From Streptomyces mutabilis (GTDB lineage Bacteria > Actinomycetota > Actinomycetes > Streptomycetales > Streptomycetaceae), in contig NZ_BMTT01000017.1 in NCBI RefSeq assembly GCF_014649815.1, positions 81,424-145,423 on the forward strand: a stretch of DNA of 64,000 nt. Direction: 5' to 3'. A program made the translations under genes and the position numbers. Positions 1 through 7,655 of the stretch are shown piece after piece. Numbering within the stretch: the first letter of the stretch is position 1; the number at the start of each line of letters is the position of its first letter. The notes beneath the pieces are model-generated. The model saw nothing but the letters and a program-made list of their open reading frames with translations. It made no database searches and had not been told where the DNA came from.

Positions 1-36
1 GGCCCTCCCCGGCCCGAGCCGGTGCTGCGTTCGGCG

Positions 37-276
37 TCAGCGGACGTGGTCCACGTCGACGAGGTCGACGCGGACGCCTCGGCCGCCGATGGCGCCCACG
101 ACGGTGCGCAGAGCGCGTGCGGTGCGGCCGTTGCGGCCGATCACCTTGCCGAGGTCGTCGGGGTGGACCCGGACCTCGAGCACCCGCCCGCGGCGCAGGT
201 TGCGCGAGGCGACCTGCACATCGTCAGGGTTGTCGACGATGCCCTTCACGAGGTGCTCGAGAGCCTCCTCGAGCAT
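37..276 (-). CDS. khpA: KH-domain RNA-binding protein (KhpA/YlqC family)
   Basis: The 79-residue protein is one KH domain with the loop VIGRNGR (residues 45-51, the GxxG motif being G47-RN-G50), which contacts RNA in this family. KhpA-type proteins bind RNA broadly and in other bacteria act with KhpB/EloR in cell elongation; they are usually encoded between rpsP and rimM, as here, where rpsP ends 2 nt upstream. The ATG and the tight spacing to rpsP argue for one operon with ribosomal protein S16. Family assignment is secure; the cellular role in Streptomyces is inferred. Confidence 0.9.
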   Translation of the reverse strand: MLEEALEHLVKGIVDNPDDVQVASRNLRRGRVLEVRVHPDDLGKVIGRNGRTARALRTVVGAIGGRGVRVDLVDVDHVR

Positions 277-278
277 GC

Positions 279-698
279 TCAGGCCTCGGTCGACTCGGAC
301 TCGGCCGGGGCCTCGTCCTTCTTCTCGGCCTTCTTCTTCTGGGTGATCGCCTCACCCTTGCCCTCGTCGTCGCCGCCCAGCGCCTCGAAGGACGGACGGG
401 CCGACTTCTCGGCCGGCTGCAGCAGCGGCGCCGGGGCGGGCTCGCCCTTGAACTTCTGCCAGTCGCCGGTCTTCTTCAGGATGGCGAGCACGGGCTCGGT
501 CGGCTGGGCGCCGACGGAGAGCCAGTACGCCACGCGCTCGGCGTCGACCTCCATCACCGACGGGTTGTACGTCGGGTGGTACTTGCCGATCTCCTCGATG
601 GCCCGGCCGTCACGGCGGGTACGGGAGTCGGCGACGACGATGCGGTAGTGAGGCGAACGGATCTTGCCCAGACGCTTCAGCTTGATCTTGACTGCCAC
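279..698 (-). CDS. rpsP: 30S ribosomal protein S16
   Basis: S16 is a structural protein of the 30S subunit. I chose the GTG at 698 because it gives the family N-terminus [19 protein letters not shown] and has AGGAGA about 9 nt upstream; the open frame extends further but with no S16 similarity. The protein is 139 residues. The conserved core fills roughly the first 85, followed by an acidic and lysine-rich extension (ending [14 protein letters not shown]) typical of actinobacterial S16. It is the first gene of an rpsP-khpA unit that probably continues into rimM beyond the window edge. Confidence 0.96.
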   Translation of the reverse strand: MAVKIKLKRLGKIRSPHYRIVVADSRTRRDGRAIEEIGKYHPTYNPSVMEVDAERVAYWLSVGAQPTEPVLAILKKTGDWQKFKGEPAPAPLLQPAEKSARPSFEALGGDDEGKGEAITQKKKAEKKDEAPAESESTEA

Positions 699-891
699 GG
701 GAGTGGGTTCTCCTGGTTTTGACGTGGGTGGGCACGGCGGGAAGGCCGCGTGGGGTTGCGGTACCCGATTGCCCGATGGACGCGTCAGCCGGAGGAGAGA
801 GGGGTCCTGTGCGACTGTCGAGTACAGCTGACCATTGTGCCACACACGGGCAGCCCTTCCGGACCGAGGGCGGACCGGGGCCACCGCGCCC

Positions 892-920
892 GGATCCGGC
901 TGCCACGAGCAGCCGGATCC
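892..920 (-). terminator. Inverted repeat after the SprT-like gene
   Basis: GGATCCGGCTGC (892-903) pairs perfectly with GCAGCCGGATCC (909-920) across a 5-nt loop. It starts directly after the stop of the SprT-like gene (921) and has no T-tract, as is common for Streptomyces terminators. Confidence 0.6.
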
Positions 921-1517
921 TCAGCCCGCCGCCGCGCCGACCACCTCCGGAATCCGGAACGGCTTGCCGCAGCCGCCGCACATGATCGGCGCCTGGGCCA
1001 GGACCGACGGGACGACCCGCACGTTGCGTCCGCAGTCGCAGACCGCCTTCACGCGCACCCCGCCCCCGGAGGAGCCGTGGCGGGCGGCCGGGCCGCGGAA
1101 GCTGCGGGCCGAGTCGGTCGCGGTCGCGGCGGTGTGGGCCTTCAGGGCGCGCTGGAGGCGCTCGATCGTCGGGCGGTAGCGGCGCTTCGCCTCGGGGCTG
1201 AGCGTGACCAGCGAGAAGCCGCTGCTGGGATGCGGCTCCTCGGGGTGGTCGAGGCCCAACTCCTCGGCGATCGCAAGGAATCGACGGTTGTGATAGCGCC
1301 CCGCGCGGGAGGTGTCGCGTACTCCGCGCGCGGCGGCGATGCCGTGGACTGCCTCATGGAGCAGTCGCTCGAAGGAGAGTTCGTGCCCGCAGGCGGACGA
1401 CGACTCTCCGATCAGGGACTCGGGCGCGGCAAGATCCGGCAGCTCGGTGTGGTGCCGCTGAATGTCGGCCCACGCCTGCGCCAGCTCTGCGGCGAGAACA
1501 GGTGGTGTCGTGCTCAC
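921..1517 (-). CDS. SprT-like zinc metalloprotein with C-terminal zinc ribbon
   Basis: This 198-residue protein carries an HExxH zinc-protease motif (LLHEAVHG, H54-E55-x-x-H58) and a C-terminal CxC...CxxC zinc ribbon (C160, C162, C180, C183). That arrangement resembles SprT/Spartan-like proteins, which are minimal metallopeptidases; bacterial members are mostly uncharacterised. The GTG at 1517 starts MSTTPP. The gene is monocistronic on the minus strand, separated from rpsP by a terminator. A substrate such as protein-DNA crosslinks, as for eukaryotic Spartan, is only an analogy. Whether it is an active protease cannot be told from sequence alone. Confidence 0.65.
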   Translation of the reverse strand: MSTTPPVLAAELAQAWADIQRHHTELPDLAAPESLIGESSSACGHELSFERLLHEAVHGIAAARGVRDTSRAGRYHNRRFLAIAEELGLDHPEEPHPSSGFSLVTLSPEAKRRYRPTIERLQRALKAHTAATATDSARSFRGPAARHGSSGGGVRVKAVCDCGRNVRVVPSVLAQAPIMCGGCGKPFRIPEVVGAAAG

Positions 1518-2196
1518 GTAATGACAACGAGCCGGGGTGCCGCTGTGTTCCTATTCCGGGGCATCCCAAATAATTTGCACGTACCCGTCAGTTGCCGCTG
1601 ATGCGTCGCGACGAGGGCGGGTACGCTGATCTGCGGAGAAGCCTCGCAGCTCGTCACAAGCTGGTGCGTAGTCCGCAGTACGCGCCGGCGCGTAGGCCTC
1701 GTCCACGCGCCGGGTTGCGTGAGGCTCGCGGGTGCGCAAGAGGCGTTTCGGCCGCGGTCGAACCGGAAGGGCGCCACCCGATCGGGCGCATCGCGGGACA
1801 CATCGACGGGGCCGAGGTTACCGGGTGCGCCACCGGCGTGCGGCACCGCCCCTCGCCGGGCCGGTCCGCTTCCCCGCGGGGTGTTCGCCGGGCCCGCCGA
1901 CCTTGGCCGGAACCGTCTCGTCGGCACGGTCGCCACCCGCTGTCATCACCGAGGGACACGTTCGGGCCAACCGCCGAAGGCGTCGCGGGGCTACCCCGAG
2001 TACCGCGCGGCCAGGCCCACGTTGCCGGGAAGTGAAATCTCGCCACTGCGGCGGGGTTCGGGTAAACCGGGCCCCGCTACCACTGGACGCCACGGCGAGC
2101 CCGGAGTTTCCTGGCATACGGGGGGAGTGCGAGCGCACTGCACGGGGGCCATGGAATCGGGCACGACGGCAAACTCGGCGATTGGGGCGCTTTCCT
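1518..2196. other. Non-coding interval, 679 bp
   Basis: This lies between the divergent SprT-like gene and the methyltransferase. The open frames inside it are GC-driven, lack recognisable protein features and have no convincing ribosome-binding sites. A locally AT-rich stretch around 1549-1580 sits just upstream of the minus-strand gene and probably holds its promoter. I recognise no RNA gene or repeat. Confidence 0.4.
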
Positions 2197-3075
2197 ATGA
2201 CACCTACGCTCGTGCGGCAGCACTCATCTCACGCGGGGACGACGCCTCGCGTGGACCTGCGTGCACGCGCGCGTGACTGGTCCGAGATACAGGAGCGGAT
2301 GCTCGTACCGCTCTACGAGGCCGTCTACGAGCGACTGGACGTGGGCGGCGGTACACGCGTGCTGGGGCTGGGCTGCGGTTCCGGGCTGGCGCTGCTGATG
2401 GCCGCCTCGCGGGGCGCCGCGGTGACCGGGGTCGACTCCCGCTTCCCGGAGCGCCTGGACCTGGCGCGGCGGCGGCTGCTTCCCGGGACGCCCGAAGGGC
2501 ACGGCACGGCGGACACACACGCGCGTGCCGACGCGGTACGGGTGGTCGAGGGCGCCCCCCGGGACGCCGCGGACCCGTCGCTGCCGGCGTTCACACTGGT
2601 GACCGCCTTCGAGCCCATCGAGTGCCTCGCGGGCGACTCGGACGGGCTCGCCGAGCTGCTCGCCCAGGCGACTCCGCTCGCCGGGCGCGGGGCGGCCGTC
2701 GTGCTGGCGGGCTGGGGCCCGCCGGAGCGGTGCGCCACGACGTCGGTGCTGCGGGTGGCCACCAAGCTCGCGGATCCGCTGCGCAGCGCGGGAAGCTGGC
2801 GTCCCGCCCTGCGCGACGACCTGGAGGAGGTCGCCCAGCGGGCCGGGCTCGGGCCGGACGGCTCGGGACGGGTGGCGTGCCCCTTCGGGTACGCCGACAC
2901 CGACAGCGCGGTGCGCGGACTGCTGTCGACCGGCCTGTTCGACGCGGCGATCGCGGCGACCGACCAGGAACAGGTCGACAAGGAGCTGGCGGAGGCACTG
3001 CATCCGCACCAGCGGCCCGACGGGACCGTGTGGATGCCGAACGTGTTCCGGTACTTGATCGCCCGGACCCCCTGA
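2197..3075 (+). CDS. SAM-dependent methyltransferase, class I
   Basis: The 292-residue protein has the glycine-rich SAM-binding motif VLGLGCGSG at residues 55-63 and the following acidic strand end (VTGVDSRF), typical of Rossmann-fold methyltransferases. The open frame extends about 155 codons further upstream, but similarity to the family begins near MTPTLVRQHSS, so I chose the ATG at 2197; a start nearer to VDLRARARDW is possible. The substrate is unknown. No partner gene suggests a pathway: the upstream neighbour is divergent and the next gene downstream is a lipoprotein with its own start region. Confidence 0.7.
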   Translation: MTPTLVRQHSSHAGTTPRVDLRARARDWSEIQERMLVPLYEAVYERLDVGGGTRVLGLGCGSGLALLMAASRGAAVTGVDSRFPERLDLARRRLLPGTPEGHGTADTHARADAVRVVEGAPRDAADPSLPAFTLVTAFEPIECLAGDSDGLAELLAQATPLAGRGAAVVLAGWGPPERCATTSVLRVATKLADPLRSAGSWRPALRDDLEEVAQRAGLGPDGSGRVACPFGYADTDSAVRGLLSTGLFDAAIAATDQEQVDKELAEALHPHQRPDGTVWMPNVFRYLIARTP

Positions 3076-3256
3076 CGACGGTTTCCGACCGGACGGACGC
3101 GGCACCTGAACGACTTCTTTCGACCCGGGTGCGATGCAGGTGTGAATGGTGTGAAGGTGCCGGGGCAAGCCATCGCCCGATTCTTCGGGCGGGTCTTGGG
3201 CCCTTAGTCTGATCCACCGTTCGGGGGAAAGACACATCTGCATACAGGAGCCTGTA

Positions 3257-3859
3257 GTGCCGAACCACAAGACCGCGCTGCGCCTCGCCGCGCCCGTCGC
3301 CGTCCTCGCCCTGGCCCTCACCGCCTGCGGGGGCGGAGACGACGCCGACGCCGACGCGAAGGGTTCGTCGGGCCCCGAGGCGTCCGCCTCGCCCTCCCAG
3401 GCGGCCTCGGGCGGCGACCTGGCGACCGGCGAGAGCGCGACGGGGAAGGTCGCGGAGGACCCGGGCGAGGTCACCTACGAGGTCGTGGCGCAGAAGGTCG
3501 ACGTCGGCACCGAGGCGGAGGCCGCCAAGGCGGTGGCGGACGCCGCGGACGCCAAGGGCAAGGTGCTGGCCACCGCGCACGTCAAGTACACGCACGAGAG
3601 CGGCCCGGCCCTCACCGACGGCTCCAGCGTGCACGACGGCACCACGGTCTTCGCAGACGGGCAGCGCGGCGGCGTGCTGATCGGCGCCTCCGAGGACGCC
3701 GCGGGCTGCGAGGACCCGTACGACGTGGACAGCTGGAAGCAGGGCGAGAGCCACGTCTTCTGCGAGACCTACGTGATCCCCGCGGGCGCCACGAGCGTGG
3801 AGGTCCACTGGGAGGAAGAGGACGGCGAGCCCTTCGTCTGGAAGTTCCCGCAGAAGTAG
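3257..3859 (+). CDS. Putative secreted lipoprotein
   Basis: The 200-residue product starts at a GTG preceded by AGGAG. It has a lipoprotein signal peptide: positive n-region (MPNHKTALR), hydrophobic core, and lipobox LTAC with the lipidated cysteine at residue 24, followed by GGGDD. A Ser/Ala/Asp-rich linker leads to a mature domain from about residue 75 that contains two cysteines (in GCEDPYD and FCETY), possibly a disulfide. It ends in FVWKFPQK. The fold resembles small beta-rich extracellular Streptomyces proteins of unknown function, and I do not recognise the family. It should be anchored outside the membrane. Confidence 0.8.
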   Translation: MPNHKTALRLAAPVAVLALALTACGGGDDADADAKGSSGPEASASPSQAASGGDLATGESATGKVAEDPGEVTYEVVAQKVDVGTEAEAAKAVADAADAKGKVLATAHVKYTHESGPALTDGSSVHDGTTVFADGQRGGVLIGASEDAAGCEDPYDVDSWKQGESHVFCETYVIPAGATSVEVHWEEEDGEPFVWKFPQK

Positions 3860-3912
3860 GGTCCCGGAATCAGGGTCACGCGGACCGTGCCTTCGCGCGA
3901 AGCGCACACGGG

Positions 3913-3943
3913 CGGGCCGGACGGTGATCACACGTCCGGCCCG
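3913..3943. terminator. Hairpin between lipoprotein gene and ftsH, overlapping the ftsH stop
   Basis: CGGGCCGGACG (3913-3923) and CGTCCGGCCCG (3933-3943) are perfect inverted repeats around a 9-nt loop. The repeat contains the ftsH stop codon (3928-3930), so it can terminate the plus-strand lipoprotein transcript and also forms at the 3' end of the ftsH coding sequence. Confidence 0.6.
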
Positions 3944-5874
3944 TCCTTCGTCAGCCGGGTGATCCCGGCGATCCGGTACGCGTCCGCCTCGTCCAGCGTC
4001 TCGTTGGCGAGCAGCGCCTCGGCGAGCGCGTCGAGCTGCCCGCGGTGGTCGCGCAGCGTGTGGACGGCCTCCGCGTAGCACTCGTCGACGACCCGCCGCA
4101 TCTCGCCGTCGATGGCGTCGAGGGTCGCCGGGGCCGCGGCGAGCCCGTAGGCCTGCTGGGCGTCGCCCGGCAGCGCGGAGAGCCGGCCGACCTGCCGGCT
4201 CATGCCCCAGCGACCGACCATGCCGCGCGCGATCCGGGTGACCTGCTCGAGGTCGCTCTCCGAACCGGTGGTGATCACGTCGTACACCACCTGCTCGGCC
4301 GCCATCCCGCCGAGCGCGCCGATGATCCGCCCGCGCAGGTAATTTTCGGTGTACGCGTACCTGTCCGCGTCCGGCGTCGACAGCGTCACGCCCAGCGCCC
4401 GCCCGCGCGGCACGATGGTGATCTTGCGGACCGGGTCGGCGCCCGGCTGCAGCTTGCCCAGCAGGGCGTGCCCGCTCTCGTGGTAGGCGGTGCGCCGACG
4501 CTCCTCCTCGGGCATCACCAGCGGGCGTTCGGCCCCGAGCTGGACCTTCTCCAGGGCTTCCGAGAGGTTCGCCTGCGTCACCCGGTCCTGCTTCCGCTTG
4601 ACGGCGAGCAGCGCGGCCTCATTGGCGAGGTTGGCGAGTTCGGCGCCGGTCATGCCCGGGGTCGTGCGGGCGACCTGGGCCAGGTCGACGTCGGGGGCGA
4701 GCGGGATCTCGCGGGTGTGGATCTCCAGGATCGCCTTCCGGCCGCCGCGGTCCGGCGGCGAGACGTTGACCACCCGGTCGAAGCGGCCGGGGCGGGTCAG
4801 GGCGGCGTCGAGGATGTCGGCGCGGTTGGTGGCGGCGACGACGATCACGCCCTCGGCCCCGGAGAAGCCGTCCATCTCCGTGAGGATCTGGTTCAGGGTC
4901 TGCTCGCGCTCGTCGTGGCCGCCCATGCCGGAGCCGCCGCCGCGGGTCCGGCCGATGGTGTCGATCTCGTCGATGAAGATGATCGACGGCGCCACCTTCC
5001 GGGCCTCGGCGAACAACTCCCGCACCCGGGAGGCGCCCACGCCCACGATCATCTCGATGAACTCGGAGGCGGACGCCGAGAAGAACGGCACGCCGGCCTC
5101 GCCGGCCACCGCGCGCGCGAGGAGCGTCTTCCCGGTGCCGGGCGGGCCGGACAGGAGGACGCCCCGGGGCATCTTGGCGCCCATGCGGCGGTAGGCGCCG
5201 GGGTTCTTCAGAAAGTCGACGACGTCACTGAGCTCACCCTCCACCTCGTCGATCCCGGCCACGTCCGCGAAGGTGGTGCGCTGTTTGCCGGGCTCCAGCT
5301 CGACCGGCTTGGGCGGCGCCTTGCGGCCGAGCATGCCGCCCGCCCCGCCGCCGAGGGCGCCCCGCATCCGCCGGGCGATGAAGATCCACAGCACCACCAG
5401 GAGCAGCATCGGTGCCAGCGCGATCAGCAGGTTGACCAGGAAACTGCGCTGCTGGACGACGGGTTTGGCGGTGACGGTGACGTTGTGCCCGGTCAGCTCG
5501 TCCCAGAGCCGGTCGTCCGCGAAGGTAGGCCGCTCGGTCGTGAACTTGGTGTACGTCCCGTCGCCCTCGGGGTTGTCCCGGGCCTTCTTCAGCTGGCCCT
5601 GGATCGCGTCGCCCTTGGCGTAGATCTTGCTGACGTTGCCCTCGTCGACCTGCTTGCTGAACTCCGTGTAGGAGATGGTCGGCTCGTCACCCTCGTTGAA
5701 GAAGGACAGCACGAGGTTGGCGATGAGGTAGACGATCAGCGCGGCGAGGACCAGGTTCCACCAGCCGCCGCGCATCCTCCTGCCGCCGGACGGCGGCTTG
5801 GGAGGCTCGTCGGGCGTGCCCTCGGTGCGCCAGGGAGGCTCGGGGGCCTTGCGCGGCGGGGCGGGGTTGGTCAT
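3928..5874 (-). CDS. ftsH: Membrane ATP-dependent zinc metalloprotease FtsH (second paralog type)
   Basis: The 648-residue protein has the FtsH order: a cytoplasmic N-terminus rich in proline, TM1 near residues 38-58, an extracytoplasmic domain, TM2 near 145-168, an AAA+ module with Walker A GPPGTGKT near 241 and Walker B IIFIDEIDTIG, the second region of homology, then the protease motif HESGH near 463. FtsH degrades unassembled or damaged membrane proteins as a hexamer. It lacks the long acidic C-terminal tail seen in some actinobacterial FtsH, and streptomycetes commonly carry a second, main FtsH elsewhere, so this may be the accessory paralog. It stands alone on the minus strand after ffh. 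Confidence 0.92.
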   Translation of the reverse strand: MTNPAPPRKAPEPPWRTEGTPDEPPKPPSGGRRMRGGWWNLVLAALIVYLIANLVLSFFNEGDEPTISYTEFSKQVDEGNVSKIYAKGDAIQGQLKKARDNPEGDGTYTKFTTERPTFADDRLWDELTGHNVTVTAKPVVQQRSFLVNLLIALAPMLLLVVLWIFIARRMRGALGGGAGGMLGRKAPPKPVELEPGKQRTTFADVAGIDEVEGELSDVVDFLKNPGAYRRMGAKMPRGVLLSGPPGTGKTLLARAVAGEAGVPFFSASASEFIEMIVGVGASRVRELFAEARKVAPSIIFIDEIDTIGRTRGGGSGMGGHDEREQTLNQILTEMDGFSGAEGVIVVAATNRADILDAALTRPGRFDRVVNVSPPDRGGRKAILEIHTREIPLAPDVDLAQVARTTPGMTGAELANLANEAALLAVKRKQDRVTQANLSEALEKVQLGAERPLVMPEEERRRTAYHESGHALLGKLQPGADPVRKITIVPRGRALGVTLSTPDADRYAYTENYLRGRIIGALGGMAAEQVVYDVITTGSESDLEQVTRIARGMVGRWGMSRQVGRLSALPGDAQQAYGLAAAPATLDAIDGEMRRVVDECYAEAVHTLRDHRGQLDALAEALLANETLDEADAYRIAGITRLTKDGPDV

Positions 5875-5923
5875 ACCGGGACGTTACGACAGGAAAGCCG
5901 CGCCGGCATGTGGGTGTACGGCG

Positions 5924-5958
5924 CTGGGGGCGCCCCCTCCGAGAAGGGGCGCCCCCAG
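5924..5958 (-). terminator. Terminator hairpin after ffh
   Basis: CTGGGGGCGCCCC (5924-5936) pairs with GGGGCGCCCCCAG (5946-5958) 20 nt beyond the ffh stop. It is a perfect 13-bp stem with no T-tract. Confidence 0.65.
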
Positions 5959-5977
5959 GGACGTACGGACGAGGGCG

Positions 5978-7528
5978 TCAGCCCATGAACTTCTTGAACT
6001 CCTCCGGGAGCTCGAAGTCCTTGCCGCCCTGCTGCGGCAGGCCGAGGGCGCCGCCGTTCTGCGCGGCGGCGGCGCGGCGGGCGGCCTCCTCCTGCTCCTG
6101 CTGCTTGCGCTTCATCGGGTTGCCCGAGCGCTGCTTGCCCTTGCCCTTCTTCTGCTGCTTCTTCTGCCGGCCGGGGCCGCCACCCATGCCGGGCATCCCC
6201 GGCATACCGGGCATGCCGCCGCCCTGGGCCATGCGGGACATCATCTTGCGGGCCTCGAAGAACCGCTCGACCAGGTTCTTCACCGCGCTGACCTCGACGC
6301 CGGAGCCCTTGGCGATACGGGCACGGCGCGAGCCGTTGATGATCGTGGGCTCCTGGCGCTCGGCCGGGGTCATCGACTTGATGATGGCGGCCGTGCGGTC
6401 GACGTCGCGCTCGTCGAGGTTGTTGATCTGGTCCTTCATCTGGCCCATGCCCGGGAGCATGCCGAGCAGCTTGCTGATGCTGCCCATCTTGCGGACCTGC
6501 TCCATCTGGGCCAGGAAGTCGTCCAGGGTGAAGTCCTGGCCCTTCTTGGACGCCAGCTTGGAGGCCATTTTTTCGGCCTCTTCCTGGCTGAACGTCTTCT
6601 CCGCCTGCTCGATCAGGGTGAGCAGGTCACCCATGTCGAGGATGCGGGAGGCCATCCGGTCGGGGTGGAAGGCGTCGAAGTCCTCGAGCTTCTCACCGTT
6701 CGACGCGAACATGATCGGCTTGCCGGTCACCGAGGCGATCGACAGGGCCGCACCACCGCGGGCGTCGCCGTCGAGCTTGGAGAGGACCACGCCGTCGAAG
6801 CCGACGCCGTCACGGAAGGCCTCGGCGGTGTTGACCGCGTCCTGACCGATCATCGCGTCGACGACGAAGAGGATCTCGTCGGGGCTGACGGCGTCGCGGA
6901 TGTCCGCGGCCTGCTGCATCAGCTCCTGGTCGATGCCGAGGCGGCCGGCGGTGTCGACGATGACCAGGTCGTGGACCTTGGCCTTGGCGAACTCGATGGA
7001 GTCCTTGGCGACCTTGACCGGGTCGCCCACGCCGTTGCCCGGCTCGGGCGCGTAGACCGCGACGCCGGCGCGCTCGGCGACGACGCTGAGCTGGTTGACG
7101 GCGTTGGGGCGCTGGAGGTCACAGGCGACCAGGAGCGGGGAGTGGCCCTGCTCCTTGAGCCAGCGGCCCAGCTTGCCCGCGAGGGTGGTCTTACCGGCGC
7201 CCTGCAGACCGGCCAGCATGATCACGGTCGGCGGCTGCTTGGCGAAGCGCAGGCGGCGGGTCTCGCCGCCGAGGATGCCGACCAGCTCCTCGTTGACGAT
7301 CTTCAGGACCTGCTGGGCCGGGTTGAGCGCCTTGGAGACCTCGGCGCCCAGGGAGCGCTCCTTGACCTTCTTGATGAAGGCACGGACGACGGGCAGGGCG
7401 ACGTCGGCTTCGAGGAGCGCGATGCGGATCTCGCGGGCCGTGGCGTCGATGTCCGCCTCGGTCAGCCGTCCTTTGCCCCGGAGGGATTTGAAGGTGGCTG
7501 ACAGGCGGTCGGAGAGAGTATCGAACAC
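5978..7528 (-). CDS. ffh: Signal recognition particle protein Ffh (SRP54)
   Basis: Ffh binds signal sequences and SRP RNA and docks with FtsY, encoded in this window at 15178-16386. The start GTG at 7528 gives MFDTLSDRLSATFKSL, the normal start of the N domain, with GAGGA 11 nt upstream. The 516-residue product has the GTPase P-loop GLQGAGKTT at residues 107-115, further G motifs (DTAGR, SKLDGDARGG), and a methionine-rich M domain. Its C-terminus contains a GMPGMPGMPGMG repeat and a lysine-rich tail ending EFKKFMG. It is single-gene, terminated by the hairpin at 5924. Confidence 0.97.
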   Translation of the reverse strand: MFDTLSDRLSATFKSLRGKGRLTEADIDATAREIRIALLEADVALPVVRAFIKKVKERSLGAEVSKALNPAQQVLKIVNEELVGILGGETRRLRFAKQPPTVIMLAGLQGAGKTTLAGKLGRWLKEQGHSPLLVACDLQRPNAVNQLSVVAERAGVAVYAPEPGNGVGDPVKVAKDSIEFAKAKVHDLVIVDTAGRLGIDQELMQQAADIRDAVSPDEILFVVDAMIGQDAVNTAEAFRDGVGFDGVVLSKLDGDARGGAALSIASVTGKPIMFASNGEKLEDFDAFHPDRMASRILDMGDLLTLIEQAEKTFSQEEAEKMASKLASKKGQDFTLDDFLAQMEQVRKMGSISKLLGMLPGMGQMKDQINNLDERDVDRTAAIIKSMTPAERQEPTIINGSRRARIAKGSGVEVSAVKNLVERFFEARKMMSRMAQGGGMPGMPGMPGMGGGPGRQKKQQKKGKGKQRSGNPMKRKQQEQEEAARRAAAAQNGGALGLPQQGGKDFELPEEFKKFMG

Positions 7529-7598
7529 GGCGGCGTAGGTCCTCGCGTCGGTGTTGGTGTGGGTCGCCCTCCAGGGTATCCGGCCCGGCAAGCAAATC

Positions 7599-7630
7599 GT
7601 CCCTGCCCGCTGCGGAGTGCGGGCAGGGAC
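7599..7630 (-). terminator. Terminator after glnD
   Basis: GTCCCTGCCCGC (7599-7610) and GCGGGCAGGGAC (7619-7630) form a perfect 12-bp stem with an 8-nt loop, 26 nt past the glnD stop. It likely ends the amtB-glnK-glnD operon and separates it from ffh. Confidence 0.7.
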
Positions 7631-7655
7631 TGGATCCGGCGAGGCGATCGCAAGG

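Noticed and set aside
1592-2196. Extra gene upstream of the methyltransferase
   Set aside because: Frames on both strands are Arg/Pro-rich without domains or start signals, and no frame has clear codon bias.
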